Both the position numbers and the translations under genes were made by a program. 64,000 nucleotides of DNA from an uncultured Flavobacteriaceae bacterium (lineage in GTDB: Bacteria > Bacteroidota > Bacteroidia > Flavobacteriales > Flavobacteriaceae): positions 1 through 64,000 of the forward strand of contig CANMRV010000010.1 of the NCBI GenBank assembly GCA_947500435.1, written 5' to 3'. Below are positions 16,259 through 25,974 of the stretch, one piece after another. Under the pieces are notes generated by a model, which was given only the letters and a program-made list of their open reading frames with translations, made no database searches and was not told the DNA's origin. The first letter of the stretch is position 1; every line of letters starts with the position of its first letter.

Positions 16259-18691
16259 TTGACAAACAAAATCTATTGTATTGCGTTTTTTCTATTCTTG
16301 TTATTTCAAGCAAATGCAAAAAACCTTACCGAGGCCCCCGGCAATTCAAAACTATTTTATCAATCCTCCGAGTATACCATTAGCGGATACATTACGGAAT
16401 CTGGCAGTGGTGAAAACCTTTTAGGCGTTTCCATTTATGTTCCCGAATTGAAACTAGGAACGACTTCAAACGACTACGGATTCTTTTCCTTAACCCTTCC
16501 TGAAGGCAACCATGAGGTTTATATTTCGTACATCGGATATGGCACCGAGATTAAAAAAATCGAACTTAACAAAGACACTGTCTGGGCTATTGAATTGACC
16601 ACTTCCGCAGAATCATTAGAAGAAGTTGTAGTCACTGCGGATGAAAAAGTCAAAGAGAGCAAAGTGACCCAAATGAGTACCGTGAAAATTAATCCATCCG
16701 TAATTCAAGATGTTCCTGCCCTTTTGGGCGAAAAAGATGTTCTAAAGACCTTGCAACTGCTTCCTGGTATTCAGGCTGGGTCTGAAGGTAGTTCGGGTTT
16801 CTTCGTTCGCGGTGGTACTCCAGATCAAAACTTGATTATTTTAGACGATGCTACAGTATACAATTCCAATCACCTCTTCGGATTCTTTTCTGTTTTTAAC
16901 GGAGATGCCATAAAATCAGTAGAAGCTTTCAAAGGAGGTTTCCCAGCTCGTTTTGGAGGACGATTATCCTCCGTGATTAAAATAGACATGAAAGATGGAA
17001 ACAAAGAAAAGCTTTCCGGAAAGTTCAATATCGGACTAATTTCTTCTTCGGTGTTACTGGAAGGTCCTATCAACAAAGGAAAGACTTCTTTTATTGTAAG
17101 TGGCCGCCGAACCTATGCCGATGTATTGGCACGTCCTTTTATCAAATCAGAAACTGATGGCGAAGGTGAGGGCGGTTATTACTTTGCGGACCTCAATTTT
17201 AAAATCCATCATATTTTTAGTCCCAAAGACAAAATCTATTGGAGCAATTACTACGGAAGAGATAAATTCTACGGAGAAAACAAAGAGCAATTTTACGAAG
17301 ATAAAGTCCGGCTCGGTTGGGGAAATATTACCTCTACCCTGCGCTGGAACCATCAATACAACAACAAACTTTTCTCGAATACCTCGCTTATTTTTAGCAA
17401 CTATGAATTTAAGGTCACGGGCGATTTTAAGGAGACATTTCAAGATGGTGAGGTTGAAGAATCCTTCTTTAGAACCAGTTCAGGTATAAATGATTTTACA
17501 CTAAAAACCGATTTTGATTATTTCCCCAATAGCAAACACAGCATACGTTTTGGGGCATTGGCCACCAATCATAAATTTAAGCCGCAACGGATTTTAATCA
17601 AAGACGATTTCGCCGGAAACGTAGATGCTACCCAAGAACTCAATTCCTTTGAAGGGGCTGTGTATGTAGAAGATGATTGGAAGCTTACCGATAAATTGCG
17701 ACTATCCCCTGGTTTCAGATTGAGCTATTTCAAACAAGGAGATAAGCAATATGTAAATCCTGAGCCACGTCTGGCACTTGCTTATAATTTCAAACCCGAT
17801 TTAGCCTTTAAGGCATCTTATACGCGAATGAATCAATACATTCATTTGTTATCTAGCTCGGGTATCGGACTCCCCACTGACCTTTGGGTTTCCTCCACCG
17901 ATAGGGTGAAACCACAAACCTCTCAACAGTTTGCTATTGGAGTAGCTAAAGATTTTTTTGACAAGGATTATTCAATAACCGTAGAAGGCTATTACAAAAC
18001 AATGGACGACGTAATTGCTTATAAAGAGGGAGCCTCTTTCTTGGCTATCGAGGATTTGGAAAGTGGGAAAACCACCAATTGGGAAGATAACATTACATCA
18101 GGGCAAGGTTGGGCCTATGGAGGGGAAATCCTGCTAAGGAAACAAACCGGAAAACTCACCGGATGGCTGGGGTATACCCTTGCCTGGTCAGAACGCCAGT
18201 TTGATGAATTGAATTTGGGAAAGAAATTCTTTGACCGCTATGACCGGCGACACGATATTTCTTTGGTAGGAATTTATAAACCGCATGACCGAATTACACT
18301 TTCGGCCACCTGGGTATTTGCTACCGGTAATAATTACACCTTGCCAAATTTGCAGCGTTTGGACACTCCTGATGGGTTTCCAATTCAAAATTCGAGTAAT
18401 TTCTTCGGTGGTGAAACCCAACAGTTTTCCACGCAACGAAATAATTTTAGAGGGGAATCAAGCCATCGTTTGGACTTAGGTGTACAGCTCCATAAGAAGC
18501 TAAAGAAAGGACGCGAACGTACTTGGGGGTTTTCTTTATATAACAGTTACGCAAGGCAAAATCCGTTTATCTATACTACGGGAGATTCATTTTATAATTC
18601 TGACGACCCCAATGCCACGGTTGAGAATGAACTCACCCGAACCTCCGTGCTGATGTTAATTCCTTCCTTTAACTACACTTTTAAATTTTAA
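16259..18691 (+). CDS. TonB-dependent outer membrane receptor with carboxypeptidase-regulatory-like domain
   Basis: 810 residues starting at TTG (16259); there is no better in-frame ATG before the signal peptide (about 1-20, ending NAKN). Residues about 40-115 are a carboxypeptidase-regulatory-like beta sandwich (ISGYITESGSGENLLGVSIYVPE). The plug domain follows with GEKDVLKTLQLLPGIQAG, GFFVRGGTPDQNLIILD and FPARFGGRLSSVIKI. The rest is a beta-barrel ending in the aromatic SFNYTFKF. It imports a substrate across the outer membrane using TonB energy; the substrate is unknown. It is paired with a DUF4249 lipoprotein 3 bp downstream, a recurrent flavobacterial pairing, and probably forms one operon with it. 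Confidence 0.93.
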   Translation: MTNKIYCIAFFLFLLFQANAKNLTEAPGNSKLFYQSSEYTISGYITESGSGENLLGVSIYVPELKLGTTSNDYGFFSLTLPEGNHEVYISYIGYGTEIKKIELNKDTVWAIELTTSAESLEEVVVTADEKVKESKVTQMSTVKINPSVIQDVPALLGEKDVLKTLQLLPGIQAGSEGSSGFFVRGGTPDQNLIILDDATVYNSNHLFGFFSVFNGDAIKSVEAFKGGFPARFGGRLSSVIKIDMKDGNKEKLSGKFNIGLISSSVLLEGPINKGKTSFIVSGRRTYADVLARPFIKSETDGEGEGGYYFADLNFKIHHIFSPKDKIYWSNYYGRDKFYGENKEQFYEDKVRLGWGNITSTLRWNHQYNNKLFSNTSLIFSNYEFKVTGDFKETFQDGEVEESFFRTSSGINDFTLKTDFDYFPNSKHSIRFGALATNHKFKPQRILIKDDFAGNVDATQELNSFEGAVYVEDDWKLTDKLRLSPGFRLSYFKQGDKQYVNPEPRLALAYNFKPDLAFKASYTRMNQYIHLLSSSGIGLPTDLWVSSTDRVKPQTSQQFAIGVAKDFFDKDYSITVEGYYKTMDDVIAYKEGASFLAIEDLESGKTTNWEDNITSGQGWAYGGEILLRKQTGKLTGWLGYTLAWSERQFDELNLGKKFFDRYDRRHDISLVGIYKPHDRITLSATWVFATGNNYTLPNLQRLDTPDGFPIQNSSNFFGGETQQFSTQRNNFRGESSHRLDLGVQLHKKLKKGRERTWGFSLYNSYARQNPFIYTTGDSFYNSDDPNATVENELTRTSVLMLIPSFNYTFKF

Positions 18692-18694
18692 GCT

Positions 18695-19585
18695 ATGAAA
18701 AAGTATATCCTATTTTTTACCGCGACGCTAGTTTTATTCACCGCCTGCCAAAAAGTTGTAGATGCAGATGGATTGCTAGATATAGAGTCGAAAGTATTTA
18801 TTACGAGTTACATATCTCCGCAGGATACTGTTCTTCGTGTTCATGTATCGAAGGCACTTCCCGTTTTCGGAACCCCTTTGAGCGTTCGAGACCAAGAAGC
18901 AAACCAAGAGAAATTCTTAATTAAAGATGCACAGGTTACTATTTCGGATGAAGCTGGCAATAGCGCGAGTTTAACGTATTCTGATGAAGAAAGAACCTAT
19001 TTGGCAGATGCCAGTACTTTGGCCGTCACATCAAATCAAAGCTATTTTTTGAACGTCGTAGCCGATGGAGATACTTATACTGCTTCTTGCACCATACCTA
19101 AAAAAGTTGCTGAACTAAATGAACGGATTAATCTAAGGGAAGACAATTTTGGCGGACGAGAGGTTGATATCAATCTTGCCTTTGAAGACATTCAAGGTGA
19201 ACAAAATTTTTATGTTTTAGGTGGTTTGGTGAATACCACAGTTCAATATGAAGGGGAAGAGCCCCAAACGTTTTCCTTCGGGCTCTTTTTTGACACTGAT
19301 GAGTTTTTAAGAGACAACTTCCTAGATGGAGGCACACTAAGCGGTAATGCTTTGGAATATGTCGGAACAGGAACAGAGGTTTTGGAAACTACAATCACTT
19401 TACAAGTGGCAAATGTTGAAGAACCCCTATTTCAAAATCTAAAAACGGCTTCTACTAACGCCGATGCAGATGGTAACCCCTTTGTGGAATATGCTATCGC
19501 GCCAAATAATATTCAAGAAGAAGGTGCTGTTGGGGTTTTTGCCGGGTATCAACTTACTGAGAAAGTGGTGGATTTGAACTTATAA
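18695..19585 (+). CDS. DUF4249 lipoprotein, partner of the TonB receptor
   Basis: 296 residues. A signal with lipobox FTAC (near residue 18) anchors it in a membrane. The N-terminal part LDIESKVFITSYISPQDTVLRVHVSKALPVFG is the DUF4249 signature, and the body is beta-rich. Such proteins are commonly encoded directly after TonB receptors and are thought to be accessory surface or periplasmic components; no ligand is evident. Only 3 bp separate it from the receptor stop. A terminator hairpin follows at once. Confidence 0.85.
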   Translation: MKKYILFFTATLVLFTACQKVVDADGLLDIESKVFITSYISPQDTVLRVHVSKALPVFGTPLSVRDQEANQEKFLIKDAQVTISDEAGNSASLTYSDEERTYLADASTLAVTSNQSYFLNVVADGDTYTASCTIPKKVAELNERINLREDNFGGREVDINLAFEDIQGEQNFYVLGGLVNTTVQYEGEEPQTFSFGLFFDTDEFLRDNFLDGGTLSGNALEYVGTGTEVLETTITLQVANVEEPLFQNLKTASTNADADGNPFVEYAIAPNNIQEEGAVGVFAGYQLTEKVVDLNL

Positions 19586-19590
19586 AAGGT

Positions 19591-19618
19591 AAAAGCCCGG
19601 GAACCACCCCGAGCTTTT
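19591..19618. terminator. Bidirectional terminator between convergent genes
   Basis: AAAAGCCCGGG (19591-19601) pairs with CCCCGAGCTTTT with one internal mismatch, which becomes a wobble on the minus strand. It lies 5 bp after the DUF4249 stop and 153 bp after the minus-strand lipoprotein gene. Confidence 0.75.
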
Positions 19619-19771
19619 CATCAAAATCAAAAACCAACCTAAACACATTAAACTGATTGATTATTTAACTAACTCAAGTAAATAATCATAGCAATTTGGT
19701 TATATAACAGCTGTGGAATAAAAAACCCTACCTAAATTCTGATTTTTTTTTGAATAGATCTTAAAGTTTGC

Positions 19772-20308
19772 TCATTTCGCCCAAAGTGGAGATGGATCTT
19801 TAGATATGGATTCAACAGGATACTCAACAAACCAACTTACCTCAGTTGGCAGTGAACGATGCCCTATTATAGTATCTTGAAGCCTTTCAGTTGTTAAACG
19901 ATCGGAGAAACCATTTGTGCCTACCATTAATGTCCATTGTAGATTTTCCCTAAAAACAATATCCAAAGTATCTTTTTCTAATCCTGGATTTTGTCCAATA
20001 ATGGGTTGGATTTGAGCAAATACCTCACCGGCATTTGCAATGGTCAAAAATTGGGCATCCGCAACGTGTTCCACAGATTTGGTAGTATCAGATTGTCTTC
20101 TTCCTCCCCAGCCTACCCTGATGGAATACCCTGAACGAACTGCTTCTATTAGCCTTTGCTTACTTCCGAAGAGGGCTTCTCCATTTTTGCCATTGCGAAA
20201 CACCAACTCCCAACCTGTCTGGAATTCCTTTGATTGCTCAGATGTTGACCGAACACAACCATAAATCAAAACAGAAAGAACACAAAATATCCCTAATACT
20301 TTTTTCAT
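19772..20308 (-). CDS. Lipoprotein of unknown function
   Basis: 178 residues from the ATG at 20308; the open frame extends to a TTG 24 bp upstream. The signal ends in a lipobox IYGC (near residue 18). The mature part contains GKNGEALFGSKQRLIEAVRSG and SIRVGWGGRRQSD, then a beta-rich half ending in VSWFVEY. I have no named family. It reads like a domain seen in small Bacteroidota envelope proteins with a conserved 'RxGWGG' core, but that is memory rather than a search. It is convergent with the DUF4249 gene and 42 bp downstream of bshC on the same strand. Confidence 0.65.
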   Translation of the reverse strand: MKKVLGIFCVLSVLIYGCVRSTSEQSKEFQTGWELVFRNGKNGEALFGSKQRLIEAVRSGYSIRVGWGGRRQSDTTKSVEHVADAQFLTIANAGEVFAQIQPIIGQNPGLEKDTLDIVFRENLQWTLMVGTNGFSDRLTTERLQDTIIGHRSLPTEVSWFVEYPVESISKDPSPLWAK

Positions 20309-20350
20309 CGTAGTATTATTTAAGTGAAACAATATTCTATTGGGGAACTT

Positions 20351-21955
20351 TTAAGCCGTTTTAATAATGGTAAACTCTAGCTGTAAGGGCTTCAAAGCCT
20401 TTATCAAAGAAGGAATCAAGTCTTCACCCAATTCCAAATACAATTCTGAAAAATTGAGGTTGCGTTCTTGTAGCGATTGCCCCGGAAAGAGTTCGTTTTG
20501 AATTTCGGTCATTCGTACAACATGGTCTTTCAACTTGCGTTTTTGAGCTTTCAGCAGCCGTTTTTCCAAGTTGTCGAGTCCTTTTATCTGTTTGATTTCT
20601 TGAGCTTTTACTGCCCCTAAGAAAGAAGCATCAGTCTGTTCAGCAAGTTCGTAAAGCGATTTAAAATGCTCTTCCAACACTTGTTTTTGCGGAGAAAAGT
20701 CAATATCAATATTTGAAATACTTCGTATCTTCTTGTTGATAAAGCTATGCTGTTTCAGGAATAAGTCGGTAACAGGAACATTCATTTTATCCAATTTCCC
20801 TTGCTGTTTTTTGGTAATCGCCAAGACAGAATTCCGAAGTAATAAAACCGGAAAAGGAACCTTCATTGTTTCGAACATTGTTTTCAGTTCGAGCCAATAG
20901 GCAATCTCCCCTCCTCCACCGATATAACAAAGGTTGGGCAATATCACTTCTTGATATAAAGGTCTTGTGATAACATTAGGCGAAAATCGCTCTGGGTAAT
21001 CCTCGATTTCTTTTAGCAGTTCACTTTTGCTCCATGATATTTCGGAATCTACTACGGAATAGGTATCTCCGTTAGCTATGATCCGCTCGCGAATTCCTTC
21101 AATAAGATAGAAGTAATTGATTTCACGCGGATTCACTTGAATTCCGTAGGCATCAGAAACGGAAGCTAAACTTTCAACAGATTCTGATACTTTTTGAAAA
21201 GACGTTCGTTCAAAAATATCTTGTTTTGCGTATGGAATCAATAATCGCTTTAAGTCCGCATCATCGCCATCCAAAATGACCAAACCAGTTTCTCCGAAAA
21301 GCTCATTTGCTAAGAAACGAGTAGCTTCCGTTAAGGTTGCGTGCTTTAAGTAAGCTCTTTTGAATAAGCCCTTTAAGGTTTCGGCATTCTTAGTGCTTCC
21401 CATTGCATTCGAAAAGGCTTCAAAAACTTCTTGAAGTCCATCAGTTTTCAGATGGCCCACCGCGCCTGAAGCTTCGCGATTCCATTGTAATTTCTTTCCC
21501 TTGAAATTGAAGTAATTGATTTCATCAAAATCATGATCTTCGGTGGCCATCCAGTAGATGGGCACAAAATTAAACTTGGGGTATTTTTTCTTGAGCTGTG
21601 TAGTAAGATTAATCGTAGAAATTATTTTGTACAAAAAGTATAGCGGACCTGTAAACAAATTCAATTGATGCCCAGTAACGACGGTAAAAGTAATAGGTTC
21701 TTTGAGCTGTTTTATATGCTCTTGCGTCTTCTTCGAGGTTTTGGTATTCGCATATTGATTTTGAAGTGAACTATATAAAACCTCGCGATGTGCGTCTGGA
21801 AAACTATTCCCTTTTTCCTCGATTTGACCCTTGAAATTTTCCAGTGTCGGAAAACGGTTGTAGAACGATTGCAATTCTTCTTTTTGATCTAAATAATCAC
21901 AAATCAGCTTTGAAAAATAACCGGTATTCTTAAAGGGTAAACAGTCAATATCCAT
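20351..21955 (-). CDS. bshC: Bacillithiol biosynthesis cysteine-adding enzyme BshC
   Basis: 534 residues, the usual BshC length. It is thought to add cysteine to glucosaminyl-malate in the last step of bacillithiol synthesis. Family features are the N-terminal CLPFKNTGYFSKLICDYL, VVTGHQLNLFTGPLYFLYKI near residues 95-115, PIYWMATEDHDFDEINYF (155-172), the glycine-rich NLCYIGGGGEIAYWLELK (about 335-352) and a C-terminal coiled coil. bshA and bshB are not in the window. It indicates that this organism uses bacillithiol as a low-molecular-weight thiol. Confidence 0.95.
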   Translation of the reverse strand: MDIDCLPFKNTGYFSKLICDYLDQKEELQSFYNRFPTLENFKGQIEEKGNSFPDAHREVLYSSLQNQYANTKTSKKTQEHIKQLKEPITFTVVTGHQLNLFTGPLYFLYKIISTINLTTQLKKKYPKFNFVPIYWMATEDHDFDEINYFNFKGKKLQWNREASGAVGHLKTDGLQEVFEAFSNAMGSTKNAETLKGLFKRAYLKHATLTEATRFLANELFGETGLVILDGDDADLKRLLIPYAKQDIFERTSFQKVSESVESLASVSDAYGIQVNPREINYFYLIEGIRERIIANGDTYSVVDSEISWSKSELLKEIEDYPERFSPNVITRPLYQEVILPNLCYIGGGGEIAYWLELKTMFETMKVPFPVLLLRNSVLAITKKQQGKLDKMNVPVTDLFLKQHSFINKKIRSISNIDIDFSPQKQVLEEHFKSLYELAEQTDASFLGAVKAQEIKQIKGLDNLEKRLLKAQKRKLKDHVVRMTEIQNELFPGQSLQERNLNFSELYLELGEDLIPSLIKALKPLQLEFTIIKTA

Positions 21956-22128
21956 ATAAAAACTAAAAATTCCGTGTAAATATAAAACTCCTTGATTTTA
22001 GAGTTCCTAAAAATACGTTAATTACCAATGACAGATCATCCTAAAAACCATACAAATCAAAGATTTTTGAGTGCCGTTGCAATCAATATTCCTTATCTTT
22101 CTCTCTTCTCACTATCAAACTATTGTTC

Positions 22129-24582
22129 ATGAAAAAATTACTACTCCTAAGCGCTGTCCTATGTTCAATTCTCACCTTTGCTCAAGAGCTAAAATCTCCT
22201 TCGGAGTTCTTAGGATACGAGCTTGGCACACAATTCACACGTCACCACGAGGTTGTCGATTACTATCAGTATTTGGCATCAGTCGCTAGCGAACGTGTAC
22301 AATTACAAGAATATGGCAAAACCAACGAACGCCGGCCTCTTTTGCTTGCATACGTAAGTTCTGCGGAGAATATTCAGAATATAGAAAACATCCGTGAGGA
22401 GCATTTAAAGGATATGAATGGAAGCGGTGATACGTCAAAAGCCATCGTTTGGTTGAGTTACAATGTACATGGCAATGAAAGTGTAAGTACAGAAGCTTCA
22501 ATGCAGACCATTTACGATTTGTTGACCAGCAAATCGGATTATTTGGAAAACACTGTTGTTTTGATGGACCCTTGCATCAACCCAGATGGGCGGGACAGGT
22601 ATGTAAACTGGTACAATGAAAACAAAAATTCGCCGTACACTGTCGACCCAAATAGTAAAGAGCATCATGAAGGATGGTTAAATGGTCGCGCTAATCACTA
22701 TATGTTTGATTTGAATCGTGATTGGGCGTGGTTGACTCAAGTAGAAAGTCAGCAGCGTTTAAAATATTTCAACAAGTGGCTGCCCCATGTTCATGTAGAT
22801 TTTCACGAGCAGGGTGTTGACAATCCGTATTATTTTGCACCTGCAGCGGAACCTTTTCATGAAGTAATTACTGATTTTCAAAGAGATTTTCAGGCAACCA
22901 TTGGCAAAAACCACGCGAAGTATTTCGATGCAAATGGATGGTTCTATTTTACCAAAGAACGTTTTGATTTGTTATATCCGAGCTACGGAGATACCTATCC
23001 AACGATGAACGGAGGTATTGGTATGACCTACGAGCAAGGAGGAAGTGGACGTGCTGGCCTTGGCATAAAAACCGGCATTGGCGACACGCTTACTTTAAAA
23101 GATAGAATCGCTCACCATCATACTACCGGACTTTCTACTGTTGAAGTAGCCTCGAAAAACGCAAAAAAGCTGAATGATGAGTTTAAGAAGTTTTACACCA
23201 ATAAAACTTTTAAATACAAAAGTTATGCATTGAACGGGGATGAAGATAAAATAGATGCATTAACTGCGTTGTTGCAACAACATGATATCGAATACAATTG
23301 GGGGAAATCAGGAAGCGCAAAAGGTTTTTCTTATACCTCGGGAAGAACAAAAAGTATACGCATGAGTGAAAAGAGTCTGGTCGTGCATACCGATCAGCCA
23401 AAAGGTACCTTGGTAAAAGTTTTGTTTGAACCCCGTGCCAAACTGAGTGACTCTGTCACCTACGATATTACCGCATGGTCTTTGCCGTATGCTTATGGAT
23501 TGGATGCAGTCGCTTCGGAAGCAAAAGTAAATACGACATCAAGTTTGCCCGCTAAAGCAACTGGTGCGACCATAGATGTGGATACCTATGCCTACATCAC
23601 CGATTGGAACAGCATGAATGATGCCCGTTTTCTAGCAGAATTGTTACAAGAAAAAATTCGGGTGCGCTTTTCACACAAGCCCTTTTCGATAAATGGTAAA
23701 AACCACAAAAGAGGTAGTCTCATCATTACCAAGTCAGATAATAAAAATAATGCCAATTTTGTAAAAACACTAAGTGCAATTACCAAGAAACATGGAAAAA
23801 TCTTAACCGCAACACAAACAGGTTATGTAGATAGTGGAAAAGATTTCGGTTCAGGTTTTGTACAGGTAATCGATGATGTCAAGGTGGCCATACTCTCAGG
23901 CGGACCGGCATCAACACTCCGTTTTGGGGAAATCTGGCACTTTTTCGAACAGCAATTGCATTATCCTGTAGCTGTAATCGACGCCGATTATATGAATCGT
24001 GTGGATTTCTCGGAATATGACGTTTTGATTTTACCCGGTGGATGGGGCTACAAAGGCTTTATGACCAAAGACAAATTGAAAGATTTAAAAGAGTGGGTCA
24101 GCAACGGTGGTAAACTTATCGCGATGAATGGATCCATAAAAGCCCTTGCGGGGAAGGATGGTTTTTCTGTGGATTATAAAGAACAAGAAAAAGACAGTAC
24201 TAAATCGGTCCGCCCGTTCGATGGTTCAGAACGTGAGCGTATCAAAAGTGCCATTACAGGTGCTATTTTCAAAACCAAGGTAGATAATACCCATCCCCTT
24301 GCGTATGGTTATGACAGTAGTTACTTCACCTTAAAGCTTGGTGATGATTCCTATGAGTATTTGACAAATGGCAATGTGGTGTATTTAGAAGAAGGCCAGA
24401 ACAAGCCCGTTTCAGGTTTTGCTGGTAGCAAAGCCCAGGTAAAGATTGCTAAAACCTTGGTTTACGGAGTTGAAAATCATGGAAGGGGAAGCGTCATCTA
24501 TATGGTCGACAACCCTTTATTCAGAGGTTTTTGGGAAAATGGCAAGCTCCTCTTTGCGAATGCACTTTTTATGGTGAATTAG
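22129..24582 (+). CDS. Secreted M14-type zinc carboxypeptidase with C-terminal glutamine-amidotransferase-like domain
   Basis: 817 residues from ATG 22129 (a TTG two codons earlier is open). A signal peptide of about 19 residues is followed by an M14 carboxypeptidase domain. Its zinc ligands are visible in YNVHGNESVSTEA (His, Glu) and HVHVDFHEQG (His), with a likely catalytic Glu in MTYEQGGSGRAG. The C-terminal third (about 590-690) has VAILSGGPASTLRFGEIW and YDVLILPGGWGYKGF, as in class I amidotransferase or DJ-1-like folds, without an obvious catalytic triad. It probably degrades peptides in the periplasm or outside the cell. A monocistronic gene. Confidence 0.88.
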   Translation: MKKLLLLSAVLCSILTFAQELKSPSEFLGYELGTQFTRHHEVVDYYQYLASVASERVQLQEYGKTNERRPLLLAYVSSAENIQNIENIREEHLKDMNGSGDTSKAIVWLSYNVHGNESVSTEASMQTIYDLLTSKSDYLENTVVLMDPCINPDGRDRYVNWYNENKNSPYTVDPNSKEHHEGWLNGRANHYMFDLNRDWAWLTQVESQQRLKYFNKWLPHVHVDFHEQGVDNPYYFAPAAEPFHEVITDFQRDFQATIGKNHAKYFDANGWFYFTKERFDLLYPSYGDTYPTMNGGIGMTYEQGGSGRAGLGIKTGIGDTLTLKDRIAHHHTTGLSTVEVASKNAKKLNDEFKKFYTNKTFKYKSYALNGDEDKIDALTALLQQHDIEYNWGKSGSAKGFSYTSGRTKSIRMSEKSLVVHTDQPKGTLVKVLFEPRAKLSDSVTYDITAWSLPYAYGLDAVASEAKVNTTSSLPAKATGATIDVDTYAYITDWNSMNDARFLAELLQEKIRVRFSHKPFSINGKNHKRGSLIITKSDNKNNANFVKTLSAITKKHGKILTATQTGYVDSGKDFGSGFVQVIDDVKVAILSGGPASTLRFGEIWHFFEQQLHYPVAVIDADYMNRVDFSEYDVLILPGGWGYKGFMTKDKLKDLKEWVSNGGKLIAMNGSIKALAGKDGFSVDYKEQEKDSTKSVRPFDGSERERIKSAITGAIFKTKVDNTHPLAYGYDSSYFTLKLGDDSYEYLTNGNVVYLEEGQNKPVSGFAGSKAQVKIAKTLVYGVENHGRGSVIYMVDNPLFRGFWENGKLLFANALFMVN

Positions 24583-24663
24583 ATTCTGCTGATTTAAAAA
24601 TACACTCAGCTTATTTAATAAAATATATTCAAACAAAAGGTTTGATTATATTGGTTCCTATAA

Positions 24664-24707
24664 ATTGGATAGCATCAATGATGCTATCTAATTGTTATAC
24701 CACATTT
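24664..24707. repeat. Hairpin plus left inverted-repeat arm bounding the HEPN gene
   Basis: A 13-bp stem (24664-24676 with 24680-24692; core GATAGCATC / GATGCTATC, loop AAT, one G-T pair) is followed directly by TGTTATACCACATTT (24693-24707). The latter is the reverse complement, 14 of 15, of 25736-25750 on the other side of the HEPN gene. No poly-T follows, so a terminator role is doubtful. Confidence 0.7.
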
Positions 24708-24742
24708 GCACTAATGAGCAATTCATGACAGACTAACCATAA

Positions 24743-25711
24743 ATGACGAATCAGAAAAAATATACTAAAAAAGATTTACCTATAAAGAATATTGAAATCA
24801 GTGAAAGACTTCTGATTTCAAATGTTACAATACGAGACTCAATTTCCCTCACTGATACAATAAATGTTAAGCCTTTAAAAATGGTATTAGACCAACCATT
24901 TGGTTCGCATGGAATTACTATTAGAACTTTACTCAAAAAAGAACAAATAAATCCAGATTGGCTTGTTGTGAGCTTAGATTATCCTGACCGAGTACTTAAT
25001 TCACTCGACCCTAACGATTGGCTAGAAACTCAAACTGATACTGCATCGAATCGAGCTCGTAATCTCATATTATCGGCAATTTCTCTTTCCTTTCCTAAAC
25101 CAATTAACCCAGTCCTTAATTGGCAAGGATATGAATTACCTGAAATCCATGGGACAGCAATTGGTGACGAGCTTCTTCTGAACGAAAGAATGGCTTATAG
25201 CATACCATCTCAGTATTTATTTTTTGGTTCAATTGTTCCGTCACACCATGGTTCATCAATCAAGGAAGTTAATAAATCAATACTATCCGACAATTTCAAG
25301 AAGCTAAACAACTTAAAGGGTAAGCATCTTGAAGCTTTTGTACGTTCATTGAGCCGAGCTGTAAGAGCCAATCATCGAACCGATATTTCAGATAGAGCGA
25401 TTGACGTTGGAATGGCTGTTGAAATAATATTCCTTCATGGAGAGTCAGGAGTTGGTGCGAAGGGTGAACTACGTTACAAAATTTCAAATCGAGGTGCATG
25501 GCTGCTGGGTAAAGATAAAAATCACAGAAAAGAAATAGTAAAAGCTATAAAGAAAGGTTATGATGTGCGCTCTGCAGCCGCTCATACTGGTCAAATTGAT
25601 AAAAAGGAAATATCACATGTAAATTCAATGTATAGTATATGTATCACTTCATTACGAAAAATATTAGATATGGGTGAATTCCCTACTGACTGGAATGAGA
25701 TTGTTTTGTAG
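24743..25711 (+). CDS. HEPN-domain protein (Apea-like HEPN type)
   Basis: 322 residues without signal peptide or membrane segment. The C-terminal part (about 205-322) resembles the Apea-like HEPN domain: SDRAIDVGMAVEIIFL, LRYKISNRGAWLLG, and the diagnostic R-x4-H motif in YDVRSAAAHTG (Arg276, His281). HEPN proteins with this motif are often RNases of defence or toxin systems. The first 200 residues match nothing I recognise and could be a sensor. It is AT-rich, stands alone between inverted repeats in an accessory block, and has no visible antitoxin partner. Function as an immunity RNase is inference. Confidence 0.65.
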   Translation: MTNQKKYTKKDLPIKNIEISERLLISNVTIRDSISLTDTINVKPLKMVLDQPFGSHGITIRTLLKKEQINPDWLVVSLDYPDRVLNSLDPNDWLETQTDTASNRARNLILSAISLSFPKPINPVLNWQGYELPEIHGTAIGDELLLNERMAYSIPSQYLFFGSIVPSHHGSSIKEVNKSILSDNFKKLNNLKGKHLEAFVRSLSRAVRANHRTDISDRAIDVGMAVEIIFLHGESGVGAKGELRYKISNRGAWLLGKDKNHRKEIVKAIKKGYDVRSAAAHTGQIDKKEISHVNSMYSICITSLRKILDMGEFPTDWNEIVL

Positions 25712-25735
25712 CTTTTAGAAGCTAATTATAATTAA

Positions 25736-25947
25736 AAACGTGGTATAACACCGTGTATAAAACATAGCTATTAAGTGCTAAATCGAAAGGTCTGTACTTG
25801 TTTATAAAGACCGCCAAATTTTTAAATTTGGCTTTTAAGATTGATTAAGTTAAAAACAAAATATAAAAATTCGGCTCTGTGTTAATCCGAAAAGTTAGTG
25901 TCTTTTTTGCACACTACGTTTCATCCACAAACCGTTGTAGGTAATTA
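25736..25947. repeat. Structured spacer element 1 with cassette boundary arms
   Basis: It begins with AAACGTGGTATAACA (right arm of the HEPN unit) and ends with GTTGTAGGTAATTA (25934-25947, left arm of the next unit). Inside are CGTGTATAAAACATAGCTAT (25752-25771), shared 18 of 20 with 28062-28081, a stem GGTCT/AGACC, and a perfect hairpin GCCAAATT / AATTTGGC near 25813-25832. No gene lies within. Confidence 0.65.
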
Positions 25948-25974
25948 AGAGTGATACTTATAAAACAAAAGACT

